Source of the DNA: Lysinibacter cavernae
GTDB lineage: Bacteria; Actinomycetota; Actinomycetes; Actinomycetales; Microbacteriaceae
Reading direction: 5' to 3'
Length of the DNA: 64,000 nucleotides
Assembly: GCF_011758565.1 (NCBI RefSeq)
Contig: NZ_JAAMOX010000001.1
Span: 1,279,838 to 1,343,837, forward strand
Under the pieces are notes generated by a model. It saw only the letters and a list, made by a program, of their open reading frames with translations, was not told the origin of the DNA and did not search any database. Numbering within the stretch: position 1 is the first letter of the stretch; every line of letters starts with the position of its first letter. The position numbers were made by a program, and so were the translations under genes. Below are positions 26,101-33,105 of this stretch, piece by piece.

Positions 26101-26157
26101 ATTCGCCCCACGTTCCAATTCTCACCAGCATTTCCTGGAATTTGGGGCGAATGGATG
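26101..26157. repeat. palindromic repeat element, copy 1
   Basis: Outer arms ATTCGCCCCA / TGGGGCGAAT (10 bp), inner arms TTCCA / TGGAA, and an 18-nt loop containing CACCAGCATT. The right flank continues with GGATG. Related to copy 2 at 26232. Confidence 0.7.
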
Positions 26158-26231
26158 TACCAGGAGAGCTATCAGACCCAGGAAGTTTGACGACGAATTG
26201 ACTGGGACAAGATCAACCTGAGTTAGGGGCT

Positions 26232-26293
26232 CATCCATTCGCCGCTCGTTGCGTTAATTCGCACCAGCATTCGCAACGGGCGGCGAATGGATG
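26232..26293. repeat. palindromic repeat element, copy 2
   Basis: A 22-bp stem with one T/G wobble (arms begin CATCCATTCGCCGC and end GCGGCGAATGGATG) and an 18-nt loop with CACCAGCATT. It stops 23 bp before the stop codon of the minus-strand gene and could end that gene's transcript, although no T-tract is seen. Confidence 0.75.
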
Positions 26294-26315
26294 CGACTCG
26301 GCACGCGCCGGCCGG

Positions 26316-26933
26316 TCAGAGTTTCTTCTGCTGCTTCCGCGCGAGCTTGGCCAGGTCTTTGTCGATGAGGTACTGGATGCGAACGTCGCGTTTATTCCAG
26401 TAGTCGGCATCAACATTGCGACGGAGGGGATCGCCCTTGAGCATGTTCTCGAACGAGCGACTGAGCTCAAGCCAGGCATCCTGGCGGGCCTCTTCAGCCG
26501 TGGCACGCACGTAGTCGTCATCTTCGCGAAGGCGATTGAGCTGGGCGGCAAGCAATTCGTAGACCTCTTGGCGCCGAGTTGGCACCTCTGGCTCGTCAAA
26601 GACGGCGTCGCCGTGTCGAACCCACGCGGCAAACTTTCCGTGCCCCTTAGTGCGCGCGGCCTGGACCCGCTCGGCGTCCTCGTGCTTCTCATCGGCAATC
26701 GAGGCGAGCTCCTCGCGCACGGCCCGCATGACAGCGGCCTCATCGTACGAGGCCTGGTCACCCATTGCGTTCATGATGATGAAGTTCTTAGCGGCCATGC
26801 GCACAGAAACCTCAGCGATCATAACGCCCTGCCGCACAACTTCCTCAACGGGGGCGAGGGGCGGATCGACATGCTCAACCGCAGCGGATGCGTTGCCGGC
26901 GTTGCCGCGTCGGCGTCGAGAAAACCACGACAT
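26316..26933 (-). CDS. conserved-type hypothetical protein, 205 aa
   Basis: A soluble, strongly charged, mostly helical protein beginning MSWFSRRRRGN, with a central helical block (RQGVMIAEVSVRMAAKNFIIMNAM, AAVMRAVREELASIADEKHEDAERVQ) and a basic C-terminus (LAKLARKQQKKL). The start at ATG 26933 matches the typical short basic opening; upstream codons are unconvincing. No catalytic motif is visible. It stands alone between the hairpin repeats and the copper-protein promoter. Confidence 0.65.
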   Translation of the reverse strand: MSWFSRRRRGNAGNASAAVEHVDPPLAPVEEVVRQGVMIAEVSVRMAAKNFIIMNAMGDQASYDEAAVMRAVREELASIADEKHEDAERVQAARTKGHGKFAAWVRHGDAVFDEPEVPTRRQEVYELLAAQLNRLREDDDYVRATAEEARQDAWLELSRSFENMLKGDPLRRNVDADYWNKRDVRIQYLIDKDLAKLARKQQKKL

Positions 26934-27144
26934 GACGGTGCGCTCGCTCCCTTCAACTTCGACGAATAGGGCCCGCTCGGACTCCGCAGATTTGAATGCC
27001 CGCGGCCATCGCGAAGGGGTACATTCCGAGCCTACTCGACACACGACCTGAACGCAGAACCCTCAAACATTTTGGGTTCCCACGGAGGACCAGCTCCACA
27101 TCCTCACGTCGCGACGAAGCAGCAAAATCTTCACCGTTCGCGCC

Positions 27145-27173
27145 TTGTGCCGCTCGCCCCAACTGCGTAGTCT
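27145..27173 (+). promoter_or_regulatory. candidate promoter of the Met-rich protein gene
   Basis: TTGTGC (27145-27150) and TAGTCT (27168-27173) are 17 bp apart, leaving a ~115-nt leader before ATG 27297. No CsoR or CueR box was recognised by eye. Confidence 0.4.
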
Positions 27174-27296
27174 GGCGGGAGAGGGGCTGCTGCAATGAGG
27201 CACTCATCCGGGGTCTTTGGCGGTTCCATCACACAGAGCACCACGCGCAATTCACCGAAACCACTCGGTGGCGCAAGACACGGAAGCGAGAACCCA

Positions 27297-27740
27297 ATGG
27301 ATGCAAACATGGATATGAACATGGACATGTCGATGATGATGAAAAACATGGACAAAGCCCTCATGCAGGAAATGATGGAGTCGTGCATGGCAGCAGAGCA
27401 GGCCGCAATGGTCTGCGCCGACACCGATATGACCATGATGGGCATGGATGGAATGTCGACCATGGCGCGCTGCGCAAGCATGTGCATGAACGCCGCAGAT
27501 ATGGCTCACATGATGATGCGCATGATGAACCGCTCGATGGGCATGGACATGAAGTCGATGATGTCGATGATGAGCGCCTGCGAAACCATGATGATGGCCT
27601 GCGCGGCAGAGTGCTCAAGCCACGACATGGAGTGCTGCACTGTCTGCGCTCAGGCCTGCACCCAGCTGGCCATGTCCTGCGGAACCATGATGACCGCAAT
27701 GAAGGCCATGATGCCGATGCAGTCAGCAACAAACGCCTAA
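27297..27740 (+). CDS. Met- and Cys-rich four-helix copper-storage protein (Csp/DUF326-like)
   Basis: A 147-residue protein with 12 cysteines and about 46 methionines (about 31 percent). The cysteines are spaced as in cytosolic/periplasmic copper-storage proteins: ESC-x7-C, RCxxxC, then SAC, MAC, AEC, ECCxxCxxxC and MSC, which line the inside of a four-helix bundle in Csp1/Csp3. The N-terminal ~20 residues are an almost pure Met/Asp/Asn run (MDxNMDMNMDM). There is no signal peptide, so it is probably cytosolic. ATG 27297 follows a weak GGAAGCGAG. A copper-chaperone or regulator gene is not adjacent. Copper binding is inferred from the family. Confidence 0.8.
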   Translation: MDANMDMNMDMSMMMKNMDKALMQEMMESCMAAEQAAMVCADTDMTMMGMDGMSTMARCASMCMNAADMAHMMMRMMNRSMGMDMKSMMSMMSACETMMMACAAECSSHDMECCTVCAQACTQLAMSCGTMMTAMKAMMPMQSATNA

Positions 27741-27819
27741 ACCGTACCTTCTCGTTGTAGCTCCTCGTTGGGCCATCGCCCTCGAGAGTGTTCTTGCGCG
27801 CAGATTTGTAACGCACGCA

Positions 27820-27852
27820 CAGTAGCGCCCGGCTTCGTGCCGGGCGCTACTG
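27820..27852. terminator. hairpin between convergent genes
   Basis: A perfect 14-bp stem (CAGTAGCGCCCGGC and its complement) with a TTCGT loop, 80 nt after the Met-rich gene and 61 nt before the end of the opposing gene. It can act for both; no T-run. Confidence 0.6.
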
Positions 27853-27912
27853 GGTTAACACACTGGATCGGGGGCTGGATGCCCACGGCTCCTGCTGGTG
27901 GTTGAGCGGTCG

Positions 27913-28260
27913 CTATGCCGCAGCGTCGGTGATGCGCACGTTGAAGCGATCTCCGCCGACCGAGAGCACGTGATAGGTATTGTGAACCGAAACAGGGCTG
28001 CCAACCTCAACAAGTCCGCGGAGGTCAAGGTGGTGCCAGAGGGTGAGCTGGTCGGCGCGCTGCGAGCTGCCCTCCCAGAAGGTTGAAACGCTGATCGTGC
28101 CGTCAGCGCCGAAGCCGGTTACCACGTAGTCGCGCCACTGGCTCGGGGTTGAGGCGACAACACGTGAGAGTGCCATGTGCATGTGGAAGCCAGCCGAAAC
28201 GTCAAGGGTGTCCTTTGTGATCGTCGTGTCGGGCGTAGCCGACCAGTTTTGCTGGCTCAT
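27913..28260 (-). CDS. hypothetical protein, 115 aa
   Basis: A soluble beta-rich protein (SRVVASTPSQWRDYVVTGFGADGTISVSTFWEG, NTYHVLSVGGDRFNVRITD) without membrane segment or known motif. ATG 28260 is preferred; a TACTCT hexamer lies nine bases upstream, so leaderless expression is possible but off-spacing. It faces the copper-protein gene across the hairpin at 27820. No family recognised. Confidence 0.55.
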   Translation of the reverse strand: MSQQNWSATPDTTITKDTLDVSAGFHMHMALSRVVASTPSQWRDYVVTGFGADGTISVSTFWEGSSQRADQLTLWHHLDLRGLVEVGSPVSVHNTYHVLSVGGDRFNVRITDAAA

Positions 28261-28395
28261 AGTTGTTCCAGAGTAGGTTGGGTCTGCGCAAAAGCCCAGC
28301 GCCCCTGTCACACAGCGTCACAGACGCTGGCGCATGGTCTCCATTTCGCGCGAGGGACGCAAGAACCACGGGCATCGTCGATCCCGGCTGGGCGG

Positions 28396-28459
28396 ACAGC
28401 GCCGCGAACAGGCGAGCAAAGCGAGGAGGCAAACAGCGCCGCGAACAGGCGAGCAGAGC
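28396..28459. repeat. 27-bp direct repeat, two copies
   Basis: 28396-28422 and 28433-28459 differ at one base (ACAGCGCCGCGAACAGGCGA at the start of each). They lie in the gap beyond the stop of the pentapeptide gene. Confidence 0.8.
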
Positions 28460-28488
28460 AATGCTAGAGGGGTGTCTAGGGGCGCTCG

Positions 28489-29652
28489 CTAGCGGGACGG
28501 ACGTCGCGCTTCGATCGTGACGGCCACCGGCATCCAGTGCGCTGGCCGTTGCAGCCGGCCTGGGATGCGCGTTGCCGCGTTTCCCCGCGCCGCGTTGAGT
28601 TGCATCTGGGTGACAAAGAGGGCGTCGCTCAGGTCGGCGTCTCGCAGATCAGTGTCACGCAGGTCAACGCCGATGAGGTCGGCTCCGCGCAGATCCGCAC
28701 CGCGCAGATTTGCCGCGATGAGGTAGGCGCCGCGCAGGTTCACGCGGCGAAGATCGGTTGCCGCGAGGTCAACGCCAATGAGGTCGGCTCCCCTGCCGCG
28801 AGTGTGCAGCGTGATCGCGCGTTTTGCCGCAGTCGCTGTTGGCTTCCGCCGCGGTTGGCCGCCGTTGCCATCTGGGGTGTCGCCAGAGGCCTCCTCGATG
28901 TTGCCGCGAGCAGCGTCGTCAAGGGTATCGAAAGTTCGGGCTCGAACCGTGGCCGGATCCGGCGCACCAGCTTGGCGAGAGTTGCCCTTACCGTGAGTGA
29001 TCCGTGTGTCGACAGGCGCGCCGTTGTCGGCTATTCCACTCGGCCGACGAGCCCCGCCCCGCTCGGTAGACCGCAGCAACTCGCTCACACTCAGCAGCAC
29101 CTCGCTGACCAGCTGGCGCTGCGACCCGGCATCAACGTCACGCAGCCGGACTGCGGGAAGCAGCGTCATGTGTTCAGTCTCGGTCAGCAACCGGTTCACA
29201 TCACCAAGCAACCCGGCAGTCTTGGCAGGAACGTTGACCGGCACTGCATCCGTGTCCCGCATCGCTTCGAGGCGCACACGCGCTTCAACCAAATACGCAA
29301 GGAGCTCGTGCAAGAGCCGCATAACCGGGAACGACTCAAGCAGCATTGCGGATGCCGCGGCATCCGTTCGCCAATCGACTCCGCCAAGGGTGTGCTGCGA
29401 AACCTTCTGGCCTGCTCCGTTGCAATCAAAGACGGTGCAGCCCTGATACCCGGAATCACGCAGGCGATCGTGGATGCCACAGCGCGAGTCCGACCGCAGG
29501 TTGACGCAGGCAGTGCCAGCCGGTTTATCAACGGCAAATTCAGACGAGGCTAGGAACGGCAGCGCTACGCAGCACAGGCCAAAGCAATTGGCACAATCGG
29601 CTACCAGACTCGCGGGACCGCCGGACGCGGCAAGGACCTCGGCGGTCATCAT
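28489..29652 (-). CDS. pentapeptide-repeat protein with N-terminal cysteine cluster
   Basis: A 387-residue protein. The N-terminus has CxxCxxxCC (C20, C23, C27, C28) plus later cysteines in TACVNL, SRCGIHDRL and GCTVFDC, resembling YkgJ-like metal/iron-sulfur-binding clusters. A helical middle is followed by ~12 pentapeptide units (ADLIG, VDLRD, ANLRG, ADLRG and the like; residues ~285-345), a right-handed beta-helix, and a basic tail. Its ATG overlaps the photolyase stop (ATGA), so the two are one operon. Cysteine-cluster pentapeptide proteins recur in actinobacteria, but their role is not known to me. Confidence 0.78.
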   Translation of the reverse strand: MMTAEVLAASGGPASLVADCANCFGLCCVALPFLASSEFAVDKPAGTACVNLRSDSRCGIHDRLRDSGYQGCTVFDCNGAGQKVSQHTLGGVDWRTDAAASAMLLESFPVMRLLHELLAYLVEARVRLEAMRDTDAVPVNVPAKTAGLLGDVNRLLTETEHMTLLPAVRLRDVDAGSQRQLVSEVLLSVSELLRSTERGGARRPSGIADNGAPVDTRITHGKGNSRQAGAPDPATVRARTFDTLDDAARGNIEEASGDTPDGNGGQPRRKPTATAAKRAITLHTRGRGADLIGVDLAATDLRRVNLRGAYLIAANLRGADLRGADLIGVDLRDTDLRDADLSDALFVTQMQLNAARGNAATRIPGRLQRPAHWMPVAVTIEARRPSR

Positions 29653-31226
29653 GTTGCCTCGGGTGGACGGGGTCGGGCGGCGGCGGTGCCAGCTGCGGGG
29701 TCTGCGCGATCTGCAGAGGCTGCGGGGTCTGGCAGGGCTGCGCGCATCGCGCTGTACGCGGCGAGCGCGTTCCCCCTGGTCTCGCGGAGGTCAACGATCG
29801 GGGCCGGGTAGGAAGGCGTGCCATATTCCGGGACCCAGCGGCGCACGTACTCCCCGTGAGGATCAAATTTCTTTGCCTGGAGTTCTGGGTTGAACACCCT
29901 GAAGTACGGAGCGGCGTCAACGCCGCTGCCGGCGACCCACTGCCAGTTGCCAGGGTTGCTTGCCTCGTCGGCATCCACGAGCGTGTCCCAGAACCAGGCT
30001 TCACCAATTCGCCAGTCGACAAGCAGGTTCTTGATGAGGAAGCTTGCGACCACCATGCGGACGCGGTTGTGCATGGTTCCGGTGTGCCAGAGCTCGCGCA
30101 TCCCAGCATCCACGAGCGGAATCCCCGTGCGGCCGTCGCGCCAGGCGGCAAGCTCATCTTGGTCGGGCGTTGCCCACGGGAACGCGGCAAACTCGGGCCG
30201 AACGTTCTGCTCTCGAAGGGCAGGAAACGAAAACAGGATGCTCGTGTTGAATTCACGCCAGCCAACCTCGCTCAGGAATTTGGCCGCGTTGTTGGCGGCC
30301 TGACCAGTGACGCCGGCGCTTCGGGCGCGACGAACGGCATCCCACACCGCAAACGGGCTGATCTCTCCAAACCGAAGGTGCGGACTCAGCCACGAGGTGG
30401 TGCCGTCGGCAGGCTCATCCCTCAGGTGATAGTCGTCGATCCCGTCGTTCAGGAAGGCGTCAAGCCGCTCGTGTGCGCCGCGCTCTCCAGGGGTCCAGGT
30501 TGCTCGCAGCCCGCTGGCCCAGTCGGGTGCGGTCGGGAGGAGTCCCCAATCGGTGAGCGTGTCACTGTGCACTGGTGCCGAACGAATCCCGGTGGGCGCT
30601 GGCAGCGGCTCCCTCGGTTCCGGCGTCGCGAGACAGGCACGCCAGTAGGGGGTGAAGACGCGGAAGGGTGTTCCTTGGCCTGTCTGCACCGTCCACGGTT
30701 CGTGCAGCAGGTTGGCGTGAAAGCTCCTTGCCTCGCATCCGGCCTCGGTGAGCGCGGCCTTAATGGTGATATCCGCGTTACGGGCGTTGGTATAGCGCCG
30801 GTTCCAGAACACGGCGTCGGCACCAATTTCGGCGGCAAGGCCGGGAATGACCGTTGCGGCGTCACCGGCCCGAAGCACGAGCTTTCCCCCGATGGCGCCG
30901 AGGTCATCGGCAAGGGCGCTCAGCGAGTGGTGGAGCCACCAGCGGGATGCCGCCCCAAGCGCGCGGGGGGCGGCGCTGTCGGGGCCCGCCTCGGGGCCAA
31001 CCTGGGAGTCGCCGGCGGCGGTTTCCAGCACATACACAACGATCGTTGTCCCGCGTGGCCCAGCGGCAGCAATCCCTGCTTGAAGCGCGGGGTTATCGGC
31101 GAGGCGCAGATCGTTGCGCAGCCAGACCAGCGCGACCGGCCCATCCGCTGTTCCCTCAGCCAAACGACTCGATTCGACCGATGTGGGATCGCCGGCATCG
31201 GTTCCGAGCGTCAAGGATGCGATCAA
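29649..31226 (-). CDS. phrB: deoxyribodipyrimidine photolyase
   Basis: A 525-residue cryptochrome/photolyase family protein that repairs cyclobutane dimers with blue light. The N-terminal alpha/beta antenna domain starts VALVWLRNDLRLADNPAL; the FAD domain has TSSWLSPHLRFGEIS, FLSEVGWREFNTSILF, GIPLVDAGMRELWHTGTMHNRVRMV and NPGNWQWVAGSGVDAAPYFRVFNP. The conserved Trp-rich end and Asn-rich FAD pocket are intact. The N-terminal extension of ~28 residues is unusual. GGAG is 9 bases upstream of ATG 31226. It is upstream of the pentapeptide gene and downstream of an epimerase gene. Confidence 0.93.
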   Translation of the reverse strand: MIASLTLGTDAGDPTSVESSRLAEGTADGPVALVWLRNDLRLADNPALQAGIAAAGPRGTTIVVYVLETAAGDSQVGPEAGPDSAAPRALGAASRWWLHHSLSALADDLGAIGGKLVLRAGDAATVIPGLAAEIGADAVFWNRRYTNARNADITIKAALTEAGCEARSFHANLLHEPWTVQTGQGTPFRVFTPYWRACLATPEPREPLPAPTGIRSAPVHSDTLTDWGLLPTAPDWASGLRATWTPGERGAHERLDAFLNDGIDDYHLRDEPADGTTSWLSPHLRFGEISPFAVWDAVRRARSAGVTGQAANNAAKFLSEVGWREFNTSILFSFPALREQNVRPEFAAFPWATPDQDELAAWRDGRTGIPLVDAGMRELWHTGTMHNRVRMVVASFLIKNLLVDWRIGEAWFWDTLVDADEASNPGNWQWVAGSGVDAAPYFRVFNPELQAKKFDPHGEYVRRWVPEYGTPSYPAPIVDLRETRGNALAAYSAMRAALPDPAASADRADPAAGTAAARPRPPEAT

Positions 31227-31269
31227 CGGTTCTCCGTCTTGGTTTGGCGCTTACGCGTTGGCTTTTCCG

Positions 31270-32826
31270 TCACAGGTTATGTCGGGCGGGCGACGCGGAT
31301 TCCGCGCGTTGGGTAGCCCCTGCCGCCGCGGTGATGCGATTCGCCATCCCGTTAAAGATAATGCCGTGGAAGGGCAATATCGAATACCAGTACAGGCGCC
31401 CCCATAGCCCCCGTGGGAAGAAGACCGCTCGCTGCGAGTAGCGGGAACCGGCGTTACCGTCCAGCGGCTCGGCGCTCATCTCTAACCAGGCTTTGCCAGG
31501 GACCTTCATCTCGGCCCTGAGCCGCAGCAGGCGGCCGCGTTCGAGCTGCTCAACTCGCCAGAAATCCAGTGCTTCGCCGACCTGGAGTCGGTCGGGGTTT
31601 CGGCGGCCCCTTCGTAGGCCAACCCCGCCAACGGCCTTATCCATCCACCCCCTGATGGCCCAGGCAAGTGGGAACGAATACCATCCGCGCGCTCCCCCGA
31701 TGCCCTCGATGACTCGCCAGAGGTCAGCGACCGACGCCTCTGTTTCGCGAACGCGCAGATCGGTGTACACCCGGTATCCTGCCCAGTCTGGGTCGCTCGG
31801 CAGCGGATCGCTTGGGGCACCATCAACCGAAGCGTTCTGCCAGCTCGTTTCAATTTGTCCATCGCGCATCTTGTCGAGGGCGAGCCTGACGGCCCGACGG
31901 TAGCCGGTGAGTCCTCCTTCCGGCGGGCTCACAAACGCATCGAGGTCGAGTTCGCGCACCACGCAGTCATTCTGGAGCGATTCAACGAGCGGAATGGCAA
32001 GGCTGCGAGGGATGGGCGTCACGAGGTTGACCCAGTGGGCAGCAAGCCGCGGGGTAAGCACCGGCAGCGCAAGAATGGGGCGATGCGGCAGCCCGGCCTC
32101 TGCGGCGTAACCGTTCATCATGTCGGCATAGGTGAGGACGTCTGGACCGCCAATATCGAAGCTGCGGTTAACCTCGACTGGCACGTCAAGCGCATGGAGC
32201 AGGTAGTACAGCACATCCCTCACGGCAATCGGCTGGATGCGGTTCTTGACCCAGCGAGGCGCGGGCATGGCAGGCAGCACTTCCGTGAGATTTCGGATCA
32301 TCTCAAACGAGGCCGAGCCCGAGCCAATCACGACGCCGGCCTGCAGCACAATGGCCGGGACGGTCGAGTTGAGCAGCAATTCGCCAACCGCGGTCCGTGA
32401 CCTCAGATGCTGGGAGAGATTCGTTTCTGGGTGGAGTCCGCCGAGGTAGACAATCCGCTTGACGCCAGCCGCCTCGGCCGCCGCAACAACGTTGCTCGCC
32501 GATTCGCGTTCCGTGGTGTCAAAATCGCGGCGGCGCTGCGCCGATCCCATCGAATGCACGAGATAGTAGGCCGCGTCGATCCCGTCGAAGGCTGCCGCAA
32601 GTGATTCCGCGTCGAGCAGGTCGCCCTTCGCTATCTCCACGGCGCCGGCCCACGGCACATCCCTTAGGCGGTCTGGTGTCCTCGCGAGCACCCGAACCCG
32701 GTATCCGGCGTTGAGCAGGATCGGCACAAGCCGCCCGCCAACGTAGCCGGTTGCCCCGGTGACAAGGATGCGGCTGCCAGGCGGGAAAACAGGGCTGTGT
32801 GTCGTGGCATCCGTCTGGTCGCTCAT
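31270..32826 (-). CDS. NmrA-like NAD(P)-binding protein with DUF2867 C-domain
   Basis: A 518-residue protein. Residues ~18-330 are an extended short-chain dehydrogenase/epimerase with Rossmann motif GATGYVGGRL and YYLVHSMGS/YLGGLHPE segments (no full YxxxK catalytic pair seen). The last ~160 residues (GYRVYTDLRVRETEASVADLWRVIEGIGG, FWRVEQLERGRLLRLRAEMK) are a DUF2867 START-like module. Such fusions are often linked to photolyase genes, as here (43-nt gap). The substrate is unknown. A leaderless -10 supports ATG 32826. Confidence 0.85.
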   Translation of the reverse strand: MSDQTDATTHSPVFPPGSRILVTGATGYVGGRLVPILLNAGYRVRVLARTPDRLRDVPWAGAVEIAKGDLLDAESLAAAFDGIDAAYYLVHSMGSAQRRRDFDTTERESASNVVAAAEAAGVKRIVYLGGLHPETNLSQHLRSRTAVGELLLNSTVPAIVLQAGVVIGSGSASFEMIRNLTEVLPAMPAPRWVKNRIQPIAVRDVLYYLLHALDVPVEVNRSFDIGGPDVLTYADMMNGYAAEAGLPHRPILALPVLTPRLAAHWVNLVTPIPRSLAIPLVESLQNDCVVRELDLDAFVSPPEGGLTGYRRAVRLALDKMRDGQIETSWQNASVDGAPSDPLPSDPDWAGYRVYTDLRVRETEASVADLWRVIEGIGGARGWYSFPLAWAIRGWMDKAVGGVGLRRGRRNPDRLQVGEALDFWRVEQLERGRLLRLRAEMKVPGKAWLEMSAEPLDGNAGSRYSQRAVFFPRGLWGRLYWYSILPFHGIIFNGMANRITAAAGATQRAESASPARHNL

Positions 32827-32833
32827 GGTGAGC

Positions 32834-32839
32834 AGTTTA
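32834..32839 (-). promoter_or_regulatory. -10 hexamer of a leaderless promoter (epimerase-photolyase operon)
   Basis: Read on the minus strand: TAAACT, seven bases, ATG 32826. It would drive the epimerase, photolyase and pentapeptide genes. Confidence 0.45.
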
Positions 32840-32944
32840 GGCCGGAGGGCGGTCCCCTGTCCCGGGGTTGACAGTCGCTGTTCGCGTGCGGCGGTCGTTT
32901 CCGAGGGTTCAGAAGGAATTTCAATTCCGACTATCTTTAACTAC

Positions 32945-32963
32945 TTAGGTATGGCTATCCTTA
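32945..32963 (+). promoter_or_regulatory. DtxR/IdeR-like iron box
   Basis: The 19 bases TTAGGTATGGCTATCCTTA match the DtxR consensus TTAGGTTAGGCTAACCTAA at 15 of 19 positions. It is embedded in an AT-rich patch 143 bp upstream of the HtaA-domain gene, a fitting place for iron-dependent repression of a heme-binding surface protein. Confidence 0.7.
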
Positions 32964-33105
32964 TTAACGGAATTACTCGTGTGGATGCGCGCCCAAACCC
33001 CCTCTCTCACAGGCGCCGGTCGTCCGCACATCAGAACAAGTCCCTTCTTCGGGCGCTCTTTGGCGCGCCCGAATGACGGGCGCCAACCCCAAGGAATCAG
33101 CAACT

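Noticed and set aside
29856-31316. 486-codon frame on the plus strand opposite the photolyase gene
   Set aside because: It is the antisense shadow of a clearly conserved gene; arginine/glycine/proline-rich with no motif.
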